A stretch of 64,000 nt of DNA from Bacilli bacterium (lineage in GTDB: Bacteria > Bacillota_I > Bacilli_A > MAG-NZ). The translations under genes and the position numbers were made by a program. Under the pieces are notes generated by a model that had not been told where the DNA came from, did no database searches, and saw nothing but the letters and a program-made list of their open reading frames with translations. The stretch spans positions 1 through 64,000 of the forward strand of contig JAGYLA010000001.1 in the NCBI GenBank assembly GCA_018401215.1, written 5' to 3'. Shown here one piece after another: positions 46,172 through 54,704 of this stretch; position 1 is the stretch's first letter, and the number at the start of each line of letters is the position of its first letter.

Positions 46172-47129
46172 ATCATTCCATTTTCGTCAACCATACGTCG
46201 CAGGACTACTAGAAAAAACCTTCGATAAGAAGCGTTTTTCTCATGCGTATTTGTTTGAAGGCGAGCGGGGGTCTGGCAAAATGGCCTTTGCGTTAGAATT
46301 AGCAAAAATGATGTTAGATACGACGTATCCAACCGCTTCAGCAATGAGTAAGATGATTGATGCAAACGCGTATGCGAACTTGTATGTAATTACACCTGAT
46401 GGAGCAACAATCAAAAAAGAACAAATCACCTATTTGATTAGTGAACTCAATAAAACCTCATTGGTTGAAGGGTCCCGTGTCTACATCATTCAAGACATTG
46501 AAAAGATGACCGCCTCTGCGGCCAATAGTTTATTGAAGTATTTTGAAGAACCTCATCCAAATGTGTATGCAATTTTATTGACTGAACAAATCAATCAAAT
46601 ATTAAAAACGATCATTTCTCGTTCGCAGCTAATTCATTTTCAAGCAGTTTCAAAAAATCAACTTCATAATGAGTTATTGCAGGCGGGGGTCAAGGACCCA
46701 TATGCCGCTCTTGCACCACTTGTGACTAGTACGTTTGAGGAAGCGATGACGTTATCAGAGCTCGATGAATTCCACCAAATGGTTGAAATTATTAAAGAGT
46801 TAGGAAACATCATGGCCAACCGATATTTCAACGCGTTTATTTACTTTCGCGATAAGGGTCAGTTCATTGGTCGTGATCAGATTGATTTATTCCTCCAGTT
46901 ATTGGTATATTATGTTAAAGATGTTGTGAACGAACAGACATCGCAAGCACTTTTGTATCAAGATGCAAAGAGTGTGAAGGAATTGGCCAAACGTCCGCCA
47001 AGTGAGTGGTTGCAACTATTAGAATTCTTAATGGAACAGCATGCTCATTTACGATATTATCCGAATGTTGGTCTTATGTTAGATCGTATTATGATGCGTC
47101 TAGACAGGAGATCCTATGAATCAAGTTGA
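46164..47129 (+). CDS. holB: DNA polymerase III delta' subunit
   Basis: A 321-residue AAA+ clamp-loader protein. It shows a P-loop-like GERGSGKMAFALELAK, the SLLKYFEEPHPNVYAILLTE region and an SRSQLIHF arginine segment. No zinc-module cysteines are present, unlike the Escherichia coli subunit. It overlaps tmk by 8 bases and ricT by 14. Confidence 0.9.
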   Translation: MDKSFHFRQPYVAGLLEKTFDKKRFSHAYLFEGERGSGKMAFALELAKMMLDTTYPTASAMSKMIDANAYANLYVITPDGATIKKEQITYLISELNKTSLVEGSRVYIIQDIEKMTASAANSLLKYFEEPHPNVYAILLTEQINQILKTIISRSQLIHFQAVSKNQLHNELLQAGVKDPYAALAPLVTSTFEEAMTLSELDEFHQMVEIIKELGNIMANRYFNAFIYFRDKGQFIGRDQIDLFLQLLVYYVKDVVNEQTSQALLYQDAKSVKELAKRPPSEWLQLLEFLMEQHAHLRYYPNVGLMLDRIMMRLDRRSYESS

Positions 47130-47931
47130 AGTTGTTGCTGTTCAATTTACCAAGGTTGGAAAACCTTATTATTATTTGACAAAAGATTTGGCAATTCATG
47201 CCGATGATTTTGTTGTGATTGAAACCCAGCGTGGGTTAGAGATGGCAATGGTTCAAGGCGAACCAAAGCTCATTGAAGCAACCAAAGCCGAAGGGGAACT
47301 CAAACCAGTCTTGCGTTTGGCAACAGAAAAAGACATTGATACTTATATGAAACTTCGTGAACGTGCGAAAGCTGATTTCTCAACGGCAAAAATCGAAGCC
47401 TTCCGTTTGGACTTACCGATGAAAATTGTTGGTACGGTTTGGACACTTGATTCCAGTAAATTAACCATCACCTACACTGCAGATGAACGAGTTGATTTTC
47501 GAGAGTTGGTTAGTAAATTATCACGTTCGATGCAAACACGCATCGATATGCGTCAAATGGGCGAACGCGATGCGGCCAAACAAATTGGCGGAATTGGTTC
47601 GTGTGGCCGAGAATTATGTTGTTCGACGTTTTTAACAACGTTTGACCCGGTGTCGATTAAAATGGCAAAAAACCAAAACTTGTCATTGAATCCAGAAAAA
47701 ATCACAGGTCCTTGTGGCAAACTCAAATGCTGTATTTCCTTTGAAGACTCGATGTATACCGAAATGAAAGAAGGCCTTCCTAAATTAGGGTCTCGTGTTA
47801 GCTCATGTGGTTGCTCCAGCGGTGGTGGCTGCAAAGTCATCGATGTGAATGTTTTAAAAGAAGCGTTTACCATGGAAACCGAAGACGGTCGTAAGACGGT
47901 CACCAAAGAGGAATATCTTGCTGGTCAATGA
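47116..47931 (+). CDS. ricT: PSP1-domain protein RicT (YaaT), with Cys-rich loop
   Basis: RicT with partners activates RNA processing and development in Bacillus and holds iron-sulfur clusters. The PSP1 domain includes GIGSCGRELCCSTFL and GPCGKLKCCISFE, whose cysteines are conserved in the family. In the C-terminal part, where the family has a turn like TPDGEGKV, this protein has SSCGCSSGGGCKV with three extra cysteines (about residues 232-242). Length is 271 residues. RicA and RicF genes are not in the window. Confidence 0.92.
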   Translation: MNQVEVVAVQFTKVGKPYYYLTKDLAIHADDFVVIETQRGLEMAMVQGEPKLIEATKAEGELKPVLRLATEKDIDTYMKLRERAKADFSTAKIEAFRLDLPMKIVGTVWTLDSSKLTITYTADERVDFRELVSKLSRSMQTRIDMRQMGERDAAKQIGGIGSCGRELCCSTFLTTFDPVSIKMAKNQNLSLNPEKITGPCGKLKCCISFEDSMYTEMKEGLPKLGSRVSSCGCSSGGGCKVIDVNVLKEAFTMETEDGRKTVTKEEYLAGQ

Positions 47932-48652
47932 TTTGCTTCATCGCAACGGATTACCAATCGTCCAATCGGACGATTCTTTTCGTTATACGCTTGATTCATT
48001 GTTGCTTGCATACTACACACCATTAGCACCATCGGCGACAAAAATCATTGATTTGTGTTCAGGCAACGCTCCGATTCCTCTGTATTTGTCGCTTCGAACA
48101 GCCGCTCAGATTGACGCGGTAGATCATCACAACCCCGCAAAAATAAATGGGGAAGCATCCATTCGTTTGAATCAATTGGAGGATCAAATTACCTATCACC
48201 TGTTGGACGCGACAACCTGCTATAAAACATTGGGTCACGATGTATATGACGTTGTGACCTGCAATCCACCTTATTTTTCTTCCTCGCAACATCAAATTAA
48301 ATCGAAGATACCACTGCAAGCATCGGCTCGTCATGAGGTCTCGATTACCTTGGAAGATGTCATTGTCGCTGGCAAACGACTGTTAAAAAACAAAGGGTTG
48401 TTGAGCTTGATTCACCGAACCGAACGGTTGGATGAACTATTGCAACTTTGTATCAAACACCAAATGGTTGTTAAAACCATGCGGTTTGTTCATTCGCAAG
48501 CAACGGAGCCTGCGAATGTTGTGTTGGTCACCATCAAAAAAGGTGCGAAATCTGGAAGTTTGCAAGTCTTACCACCAGTCATTACACTGGATGAATTTCA
48601 TCAGAATAGTGAACAAATCAAAGCCATTTATGATGGTCGGTTCGTGCTATAA
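47918..48652 (+). CDS. trmN6: tRNA1(Val) adenine-N6 methyltransferase family protein
   Basis: An SAM-dependent methyltransferase of the YabB/YfiC family. The catalytic NPPY is in VVTCNPPYFSS, with KIIDLCSGNAPIPLYLS for SAM binding. Length is 244 residues. It overlaps ricT by 14 bases and occupies the yabB place of firmicute chromosomes. Confidence 0.9.
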   Translation: MLVNDLLHRNGLPIVQSDDSFRYTLDSLLLAYYTPLAPSATKIIDLCSGNAPIPLYLSLRTAAQIDAVDHHNPAKINGEASIRLNQLEDQITYHLLDATTCYKTLGHDVYDVVTCNPPYFSSSQHQIKSKIPLQASARHEVSITLEDVIVAGKRLLKNKGLLSLIHRTERLDELLQLCIKHQMVVKTMRFVHSQATEPANVVLVTIKKGAKSGSLQVLPPVITLDEFHQNSEQIKAIYDGRFVL

Positions 48653-48672
48653 TAGGCTGTTGAGGTGAGATT

Positions 48673-49071
48673 ATGTTACTTGATTTATTAACAACAGAAG
48701 AAAAGCATGCGTTCCTAGATATTGCTGTGTACATGGTGAGTGTTGATGGAGCGATACAAGACAATGAGTCGAGTGAGTTACGACGATTGAACAATGAACT
48801 TGGGGAAGATGCGAAAAGCTATAAATCCGGTAGTTATAAAACAGCGATTAAATTACTTCATGGGTCTAACCAAGCACACAAACGAATTATCTTATTGAAT
48901 TTAATCACTTTAAGTATGTCGGATGATTTGTATCATGCAGAAGAACATTCCTTGATCGAACAATTGTTGGAGTCATGGGCCATTTCACCGAAGAAAAAAA
49001 CCGAACTCTTTCGTTTGGTGTATCAATTAAAAGATTTGCGTGAGAAAGCAAAACTTGTCATCAATGCCTAA
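48673..49071 (+). CDS. TerB-like small protein between trmN6 and rsmI
   Basis: A 132-residue helical protein. The stretch FLDIAVYMVSVDGAIQDNES near residue 14 resembles the TerB/DnaJ-associated helical domain (AxxDGxIxxxE pattern). In Bacillus the slots around this place are held by yabA and yazA; neither family is recognisable here. The function is unknown. Its 3' end overlaps rsmI by 8 bases. Confidence 0.7.
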   Translation: MLLDLLTTEEKHAFLDIAVYMVSVDGAIQDNESSELRRLNNELGEDAKSYKSGSYKTAIKLLHGSNQAHKRIILLNLITLSMSDDLYHAEEHSLIEQLLESWAISPKKKTELFRLVYQLKDLREKAKLVINA

Positions 49072-49888
49072 AGAACAACCCCAACCAACAACGCTTTATG
49101 TCGTTGCCACACCGATTGGTCATTTGAAAGATATGACATACCGGGCAGTGGAGACGTTAAAAAGCGTTGCTTTTATTTGGTGCGAAGATACTCGTGTGAC
49201 GCAAACATTACTCCACGCCTATGACATCAAAACACCATTGGTTAGTTATCATGACTACACCACTGATGATGAGTTAACCTACCGGTTGGCACAAGCGGCA
49301 GGTCAATCCATTGCCTTAGTTAGTGATGCCGGTACGCCCTTACTTCAAGACCCGGGATATGAATTGATTCAATATGCCATTGCCCATCACATTAACATTG
49401 AATCCATTCCTGGACCAAGTAGTGTGATCAATGCGTTGGTTGTGAGTGGGTTGGCCCCTTATCCGTTTACCTTTGCAGGATTTATTCCGGTCAAACAAAC
49501 CCAGCGGGTGACGGTTTTACAAACCTATTTGATGTTGCCACACACAATCATCTTCTTTGATACACCCAAACGAATTCAAGCAACCTTGCAGGCGTTGAAA
49601 ACATTACAAGTCAACCGACAAGTCGTTGTAGCGCGAGAGATGACCAAACAGTTTGAGACGATTTATCGTGGTTCGGTCGATGAACTGCTCGCAATGGACA
49701 TCAAAGAAAAGGGGGAACTGGTTTTGTTAATAGGACCCGCCACCCAAGCAAGTGGTGACCCGGTTGAGCAAGTGGCAACCATGGTAGCCCAAGGGATGAA
49801 ACCTGTGGATGCAGTAAAAACCGTCGCAAATTGGACGGGTGTGACAAAAAGTGAATTGTATGACAAATACAACAACCGCTCAAAATGA
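49064..49888 (+). CDS. rsmI: 16S rRNA (cytidine1402-2'-O) methyltransferase
   Basis: It methylates the ribose of C1402 in 16S rRNA. Motifs: YVVATPIGHLKDMTYRAVE, CEDTRVT, LVSDAGTPLLQDPGYELI and IPGPSSVINALVVSGL. ATG 49064 gives 274 residues and fits the known N-terminus better than an upstream in-frame codon at 49040. The stop is inside the terminator hairpin. Confidence 0.95.
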   Translation: MPKEQPQPTTLYVVATPIGHLKDMTYRAVETLKSVAFIWCEDTRVTQTLLHAYDIKTPLVSYHDYTTDDELTYRLAQAAGQSIALVSDAGTPLLQDPGYELIQYAIAHHINIESIPGPSSVINALVVSGLAPYPFTFAGFIPVKQTQRVTVLQTYLMLPHTIIFFDTPKRIQATLQALKTLQVNRQVVVAREMTKQFETIYRGSVDELLAMDIKEKGELVLLIGPATQASGDPVEQVATMVAQGMKPVDAVKTVANWTGVTKSELYDKYNNRSK

Positions 49889-49901
49889 GCGGTTGTTTTT
49901 T
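49871..49901. terminator. Bidirectional terminator after rsmI
   Basis: AACAACCGCTC and GAGCGGTTGTT form an 11-bp stem with a 5-base loop; the rsmI TGA sits at the loop. The converging ThiF-like gene ends at its edge. Confidence 0.9.
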
Positions 49902-50580
49902 AGCGAGTTAATAATGTTTTTGTCGATGAAAAATCTTGAATATTAAAGGTTAGCAATTCATGTTGTAACCGGTCGTTATCTAATAATTGTTGTTTGATGA
50001 TTTCATACACCGCAATGTTACCAGTGATTGAACTCGTAAAGATTGGTTTGGAGGATTGCTTGGTCCGTTTAGGAACCAAGGCAAGGACTCGCTCCAAGTC
50101 ATTGCTGTTTGGTGATATCCATGCGATATATCCAATCAAATTACTATAATATGTGTAAAGCAATGGAATATTTGCCGCTCCGCAATGGGTCGCTAACAAT
50201 TGTTTGATGTCCAAGTCACCAGTTGCATCGATGACCACGTCATGGTTCTTGATGATTTTTGGTCCCAATGCGCTGGTGTACGTTAACGTTAATGTGTTGA
50301 TGTTAATGCGGTCGTTGATGTTGTCTAAAAACTTCTTCATAACCGCAGCTTTTGGTAAGCCAATCGTTTTGGTGTTGGAATAGATCAAGCGGTTCAAATC
50401 AGATTCATCGATGACGTCTTTATCGACGGCAGTGATGATGCTCACGCCAAAGCGTGCGAGTCCTTCGATGATCTGCGTACCAACACCACCACAGCCAATG
50501 ACACAAACTCGCATATTGTGAATGCGTTCGATGTCAGATTCGCTAAACAATGGCGTATTTTTAAGATACCGTTTTAACAT
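49900..50580 (-). CDS. ThiF/MoeB/TcdA-type E1-like adenylyltransferase
   Basis: A 226-residue protein with the nucleotide-binding CVIGCGGVGTQIIEGLARFG and DESDLNRLIYSNTKTIGLPK, both typical of ThiF-fold enzymes. The length and layout agree best with the tRNA threonylcarbamoyladenosine dehydratase (TcdA) group, which forms cyclic t6A. There is no catalytic CxxC zinc pair and no ThiS/MoaD partner nearby, consistent with TcdA but not proof. It is a single gene on the minus strand between rsmI and metG. Confidence 0.8.
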   Translation of the reverse strand: MLKRYLKNTPLFSESDIERIHNMRVCVIGCGGVGTQIIEGLARFGVSIITAVDKDVIDESDLNRLIYSNTKTIGLPKAAVMKKFLDNINDRININTLTLTYTSALGPKIIKNHDVVIDATGDLDIKQLLATHCGAANIPLLYTYYSNLIGYIAWISPNSNDLERVLALVPKRTKQSSKPIFTSSITGNIAVYEIIKQQLLDNDRLQHELLTFNIQDFSSTKTLLTR

Positions 50581-50679
50581 GACTTCACCGGGTCTATTCT
50601 ATCTCAGGCGGAGACTTTTCACAAACAAGAATCCATGGGATTGATTGGATTCTTTCTTTCAAAAGGTTACTGGACTTGC

Positions 50680-50685
50680 TACAAT
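50680..50685 (+). promoter_or_regulatory. Extended -10 promoter element of metG
   Basis: TACAAT is preceded by TGC, making an extended -10 (TGN). TTTCAA at 50657-50662 is 17 bases upstream and could act as a weak -35. GGAGG and the metG ATG follow within 25 bases. Confidence 0.5.
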
Positions 50686-50703
50686 AAGTCAGTCGGAGGC
50701 ATC

Positions 50704-52602
50704 ATGAAAACACCGTACTATATCACGACCGCCATCGCGTATGCGTCAGGTCGTCCCCACATTGGGAATGTTTATGAAATTATCCTTGCGGATGCAATTG
50801 CACGCTTTCGCCGAATGCAAGGGTACGATGTGTTTTTTCAGACCGGTACGGATGAGCATGGACAAAAAATTGCTCAAAAAGCCGCAGATGCAAACGTTAC
50901 ACCAAAAGAGTATGTTGATACGATTCAGCAACAAATTGAATCGATTTTTCAACTTGTCAATATTTCGTATGACAAATTCATTCGCACCACCGACCCAGAT
51001 CATCAAGAACGGGTTCAAAAAATCTTTACTCGATTGATTGATCAAGGCGATATTTATAAAGGGTTCTATGAGGGGTTGTATTGTGTTCCTGATGAATCCT
51101 TTTATTCTGAAACACAACTGATTGATGGTAAATGTCCGGATTGTGGACGCGAAGTCATCCCGATGAAAGAAGATGCGTATTTTTTTAATTTAAAAAAATA
51201 CCAGCAACAATTGATTGATCACATTCAGGCAAATCCTGAGTTCATTCAACCTGAATCAAGAAAGAATGAAATGATGAAAAACTTTCTGGAAGCAGGACTT
51301 GAAGATTTGTGTGTCAGTCGAACCTCATTTGATTGGGGGGTTCAAGTTGTGAGTGACCCCGCTCATGTTGTTTATGTGTGGATTGACGCCTTAAGCAATT
51401 ACATTACTGGGCTAGGGTATGATGTCGATGGACAACACGGCGAGTTGTATAAGAGATACTGGCCAGCTGATGTGCATTTGATTGGCAAAGACATCTTGCG
51501 CTTTCATACCATCTATTGGCCGAGCATGTTACTCGCCTTGGGTGCTGAATTACCCAAACAAATTTTTGGTCACCCATGGTTGATGTCTGCCGAAGGAAAA
51601 ATGAGCAAGTCTGTCGGTAATACGTTATACACTGAGGACTTGGTTCAATTGTTTGGGGTGGATGCTGTTCGTTATTTTGTCTTACGTGAGACGCCATTTG
51701 CGTCTGATGGGACGATTTCCATTGAGATGATGGTCGAACGAATCAATACCGATTTAGCCAACACCTCGGGAAACTTACTGCATCGAACGATTTCAATGGT
51801 CCATCAATATTTTGCCGGCGTCATTCCGGTGATGACACAAATCAATGACTTGGATTTAGAAGTGCATACGCTTGTCTTGCAGACAAGCCAACAAGTATTT
51901 CGTTCCATGGACAAGTTGAAAGTATCTGAAGCGATTCAAGCCATCCAGGCAACGCTGCGCCGAACCAACAAATACATCGATGAGACAGAGCCTTGGAAGT
52001 TGATCAAACAAGGCAACGAAGAAGCAGCAAAAACGGTGCTATATACGATCTTGGAAACGGTGCGTCAAATGAGTGTGTTGTTATTACCGTTTATGCCAAC
52101 TACCGCACAAACCATCTTGGATCAATTAAAGACAAGTCACCGTGACTTTGCGTCTTTAGCGACATTTGGGCAGTTGGAATCACAGGCGGTAGAACCAAGT
52201 GAACCAATTTATCAACGCTTTGATTTGGCCGAAATTCAGGCAAAGTTTGCTGCGTTGCATGCCCCCCTTCGTGAAACCAAACCAGAAATCACTATCGATC
52301 AATTTTCAGCGCTTGACATGGTTGTTGGCAAAGTCTTGGCATGTGAAAAACATCCAAGTGCGGACCGGTTACTCGTTAGTCAAATCGACTTGGGGTCAGG
52401 TGATGTTCGCCAAATTGTCTCGGGGATTGCTGACCATGTGACGCCAGAAGCATTTGTTGGGTCTCATGTCGCAGTGGTTGCCAACATGAAACCGATTACC
52501 TTGCGCGGGGTGGAAAGTTATGGCATGATTCTAGCCGCAAGCATTGACAATGAACTTGAGGTTCTTGTCGCAAAACTACCGCCAGGAGCGAAAATATCTT
52601 GA
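50704..52602 (+). CDS. metG: Methionine--tRNA ligase with C-terminal tRNA-binding domain
   Basis: A class I synthetase of 632 residues. Motifs: AYASGRPHIGNVYE (HIGH region), KMSKSVGN (KMSKS) and a C-terminal OB-fold tRNA-binding domain (VVGKVLACEKHPSADRL to the end). The zinc-knuckle insertion reads CVPDESF followed by CPDCG. Thus three of four cysteines remain, intermediate between four-Cys enzymes and the Bacillus form without them. ATG 50704 is supported by GGAGG; the upstream in-frame ATG at 50635 precedes the promoter. Confidence 0.95.
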   Translation: MKTPYYITTAIAYASGRPHIGNVYEIILADAIARFRRMQGYDVFFQTGTDEHGQKIAQKAADANVTPKEYVDTIQQQIESIFQLVNISYDKFIRTTDPDHQERVQKIFTRLIDQGDIYKGFYEGLYCVPDESFYSETQLIDGKCPDCGREVIPMKEDAYFFNLKKYQQQLIDHIQANPEFIQPESRKNEMMKNFLEAGLEDLCVSRTSFDWGVQVVSDPAHVVYVWIDALSNYITGLGYDVDGQHGELYKRYWPADVHLIGKDILRFHTIYWPSMLLALGAELPKQIFGHPWLMSAEGKMSKSVGNTLYTEDLVQLFGVDAVRYFVLRETPFASDGTISIEMMVERINTDLANTSGNLLHRTISMVHQYFAGVIPVMTQINDLDLEVHTLVLQTSQQVFRSMDKLKVSEAIQAIQATLRRTNKYIDETEPWKLIKQGNEEAAKTVLYTILETVRQMSVLLLPFMPTTAQTILDQLKTSHRDFASLATFGQLESQAVEPSEPIYQRFDLAEIQAKFAALHAPLRETKPEITIDQFSALDMVVGKVLACEKHPSADRLLVSQIDLGSGDVRQIVSGIADHVTPEAFVGSHVAVVANMKPITLRGVESYGMILAASIDNELEVLVAKLPPGAKIS

Positions 52603-53456
52603 ATCTAGAAATTGAGTTTAAACGGTTATTGACCGTCACCCTTGGATCGTTTTTGGCGGTCTTTGGTTTAACGTTTTTTATTGTACCCAATGAACTGGTC
52701 TCGGGCGGATTGACTGGCTATGCGATTCTCACTCGATATGGACTGTCGTTGATTGATGTCGACATTAGTTTGAGTATCCTGGTCGCGATGGTAAACATTC
52801 CAGTCATGGTCCTTGGATTCATTGGTGTATCCAGGAAATTTGTGTATTATTCGATGTATTCGATTGTGTTACAAGTGGTGTTGATTGGTTTGTTAGAAAA
52901 TGTTGAACCGATCTTTGCGAATGATTTGTTTGCAGGTTCAATCATCGGTGGTTTGATTGTCGGCGTTGGTGCAGCCATTACACTAAAAGCAGGGGCATCT
53001 CTTGGTGGCCTTGATATTGTCAGTCAGTTTTTTGCTTTGAGATACAACATTAGTGTTGGGTACGTTAGTATTGTTGCTAATGGCGCCATATTGGTACTCG
53101 CCTTTTTGTTGTTTGATCCTAACATTGCGCTATATACCTTGTTGATGTTTGTTGTCATTAATATGGTGGTTGACCGCGTTCATACAGCGTACAAACGAGT
53201 TCGTTTGGAGATTGTGACAGGTAGTGGCGATGAAGTGAAACAAGAGTTGATTTCTCATTACATCCGCGGTATTACATTGATGGATGGTGTTGGAGCATAC
53301 ACAGGCAGCAAACGAACTGTATTGTTGATGGTGACCCAGTCCCACGAAGTCTATGATGTGCAAAAAACAATCCTAACGATTGATCCAGATGCGTTTATTT
53401 CCATGTCCCCAGTGCGTCTGTTGGCTGGTAAATTCAATAAAGTGGTGATTAAGTAA
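52599..53456 (+). CDS. YitT family membrane protein (DUF161/DUF2179), copy 1
   Basis: The 285-residue protein has five to six membrane helices, with NELVSGGLTGYAILTRY and LKAGASLGGLDIVSQF, then a cytoplasmic DUF2179 domain (about residues 200-285). The start is TTG at 52599, overlapping the metG stop. YitT proteins are common in firmicutes but their substrate is unknown. It is followed by a paralogue after three bases. Confidence 0.88.
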   Translation: MNLEIEFKRLLTVTLGSFLAVFGLTFFIVPNELVSGGLTGYAILTRYGLSLIDVDISLSILVAMVNIPVMVLGFIGVSRKFVYYSMYSIVLQVVLIGLLENVEPIFANDLFAGSIIGGLIVGVGAAITLKAGASLGGLDIVSQFFALRYNISVGYVSIVANGAILVLAFLLFDPNIALYTLLMFVVINMVVDRVHTAYKRVRLEIVTGSGDEVKQELISHYIRGITLMDGVGAYTGSKRTVLLMVTQSHEVYDVQKTILTIDPDAFISMSPVRLLAGKFNKVVIK

Positions 53457-53459
53457 TTT

Positions 53460-54308
53460 ATGGAATTTGAAGCGAAGCGTTTATTTTATATTTTTATCGG
53501 AGCATTGACATATGCTGCTGGTATCCAAATGTTCATTGTTCCTCAAGGGCTCTATACTGGTGGACTGACGGGATACGGTGTATTGTTTGTCAATTGGATG
53601 GCACGCAATGACATTGTGTTGAATTTGGGTGTGGTTGTCTTTTTGTTCAATTTTCCAGCCTATGTGTTTGGCTATTTTAACGTCTCCAAAAAATTTGTCT
53701 TTTATTCATTGATTGGGTTAACGATGCAATCGTTGTTGCTTGGATTTGACTTATTTCCAACCTTACCAATTAGTGACCCATTAACTGCCGCAATCTTTGG
53801 TGGATTGTTTTTGGGGGCTGGCTTTGCGATTGTCTTGCGGCAAGGGGCAGCGCTTGGTGGGCTGTCGGTGATTTCTCAGTTTATTAATATTCGTTACCAA
53901 ACAAGCATTGGCTACGTGAACTTGATTGCGAATGCGGGAGTGATTGTGTTGTCGGCTTTGCTATTTTCACCGATGATAGCGTTGTATACCCTACTTGTGT
54001 TTGTGATGGTGTCTGTTGTCGTTGACCGCTTGTATACGGCGTATCGCCGCGTTAAGATGGAAATCATTACCGAACATGGTGATGCGATCAAAGCGATGCT
54101 GTTAGAAAAGTTTGCTCACGGGATGACCGTTGTTGATGCCAAAGGCGGATATACTGGTAACAATAAATCGTTGTTTTTTATGATTGTTTATTCGCACGAA
54201 GCCTATTACATCAAACAAGCAATTGTCTCGCTTGATCCCAAAGCGTACATTACAAGGGAAGATGTTTACATGATGAATGGGTCATTCAAACACGTGCAAT
54301 TGCCATAG
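53460..54308 (+). CDS. YitT family membrane protein (DUF161/DUF2179), copy 2
   Basis: A paralogue of the preceding gene with the same length and order: FIVPQGLYTGGLTGYGVLF, RQGAALGGLSVISQF and a C-terminal DUF2179 part. The pair probably arose by tandem duplication. No terminator lies between the copies. Transport role suspected, substrate unknown. Confidence 0.88.
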   Translation: MEFEAKRLFYIFIGALTYAAGIQMFIVPQGLYTGGLTGYGVLFVNWMARNDIVLNLGVVVFLFNFPAYVFGYFNVSKKFVFYSLIGLTMQSLLLGFDLFPTLPISDPLTAAIFGGLFLGAGFAIVLRQGAALGGLSVISQFINIRYQTSIGYVNLIANAGVIVLSALLFSPMIALYTLLVFVMVSVVVDRLYTAYRRVKMEIITEHGDAIKAMLLEKFAHGMTVVDAKGGYTGNNKSLFFMIVYSHEAYYIKQAIVSLDPKAYITREDVYMMNGSFKHVQLP

Positions 54309-54316
54309 GAGAGGTT

Positions 54317-54655
54317 ATGATTGAAGTTCGCCCATGGGGCTCGTATGAAGTGTTGCTTGATACACCAAGCTACAAGGTCAAACGCATTGTTGTCAACGCA
54401 AATCAACAGTTGAGTTATCAATACCACTATAAGCGTCAAGAACATTGGACAATGGTTGAAGGTCAAGCAGAAGTGGTGCTGGATGATGTGACATATTCGC
54501 TCACAGCAGGAGAACACATTTTCATTCCGCTCCAAGCAAAACACCGAATTAAAAACACTGGTTCTGTGCCTTTGGTTTTTATCGAAGTACAGACCGGGAG
54601 TTATTTTGGCGAAGATGATATTGTTCGTCTTGTCGATGATTATGGACGTCTATAG
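54317..54655 (+). CDS. Cupin protein, mannose-6-phosphate isomerase type II-like
   Basis: A single-domain cupin of 112 residues that corresponds to the C-terminal isomerase domain of ManC-type enzymes: RPWGSYEVL, then KRIVVNANQQLSYQYHYKR and EHWTMVEGQAEV with the metal-ligand His residues. No guanylyltransferase domain is attached. GGAGAGG precedes the start. Sugar isomerase activity is likely but not shown. Confidence 0.85.
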   Translation: MIEVRPWGSYEVLLDTPSYKVKRIVVNANQQLSYQYHYKRQEHWTMVEGQAEVVLDDVTYSLTAGEHIFIPLQAKHRIKNTGSVPLVFIEVQTGSYFGEDDIVRLVDDYGRL

Positions 54656-54666
54656 ACGTCCTTTTT
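54644..54666 (+). terminator. Terminator overlapping the cupin stop codon
   Basis: GGACGTC and GACGTCC enclose TATA and are followed by T5. The stem encodes the last residues and the TAG stop of the cupin gene. Confidence 0.85.
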
Positions 54667-54691
54667 GATAGATTAAATCTAGTGAAGTTGC

Positions 54692-54697
54692 TACAAT
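54692..54697 (+). promoter_or_regulatory. Extended -10 of the short chrA pair
   Basis: TACAAT preceded by TGC forms an extended -10. A TTGATA lies upstream but at 21 bases. The predicted transcription start (about 54704) nearly coincides with ATG 54705, which suggests a leaderless message. Confidence 0.45.
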
Positions 54698-54704
54698 GAT
54701 GCGT

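Noticed and set aside
50635-50703. Longer MetG starting at ATG 50635
   Set aside because: This would place the start upstream of the predicted promoter and add residues absent from the family; GGAGG sits before ATG 50704.
54696-54704. ATG 54696 as start of the first short ChrA protein
   Set aside because: It overlaps the -10 element, so the message would start after it.
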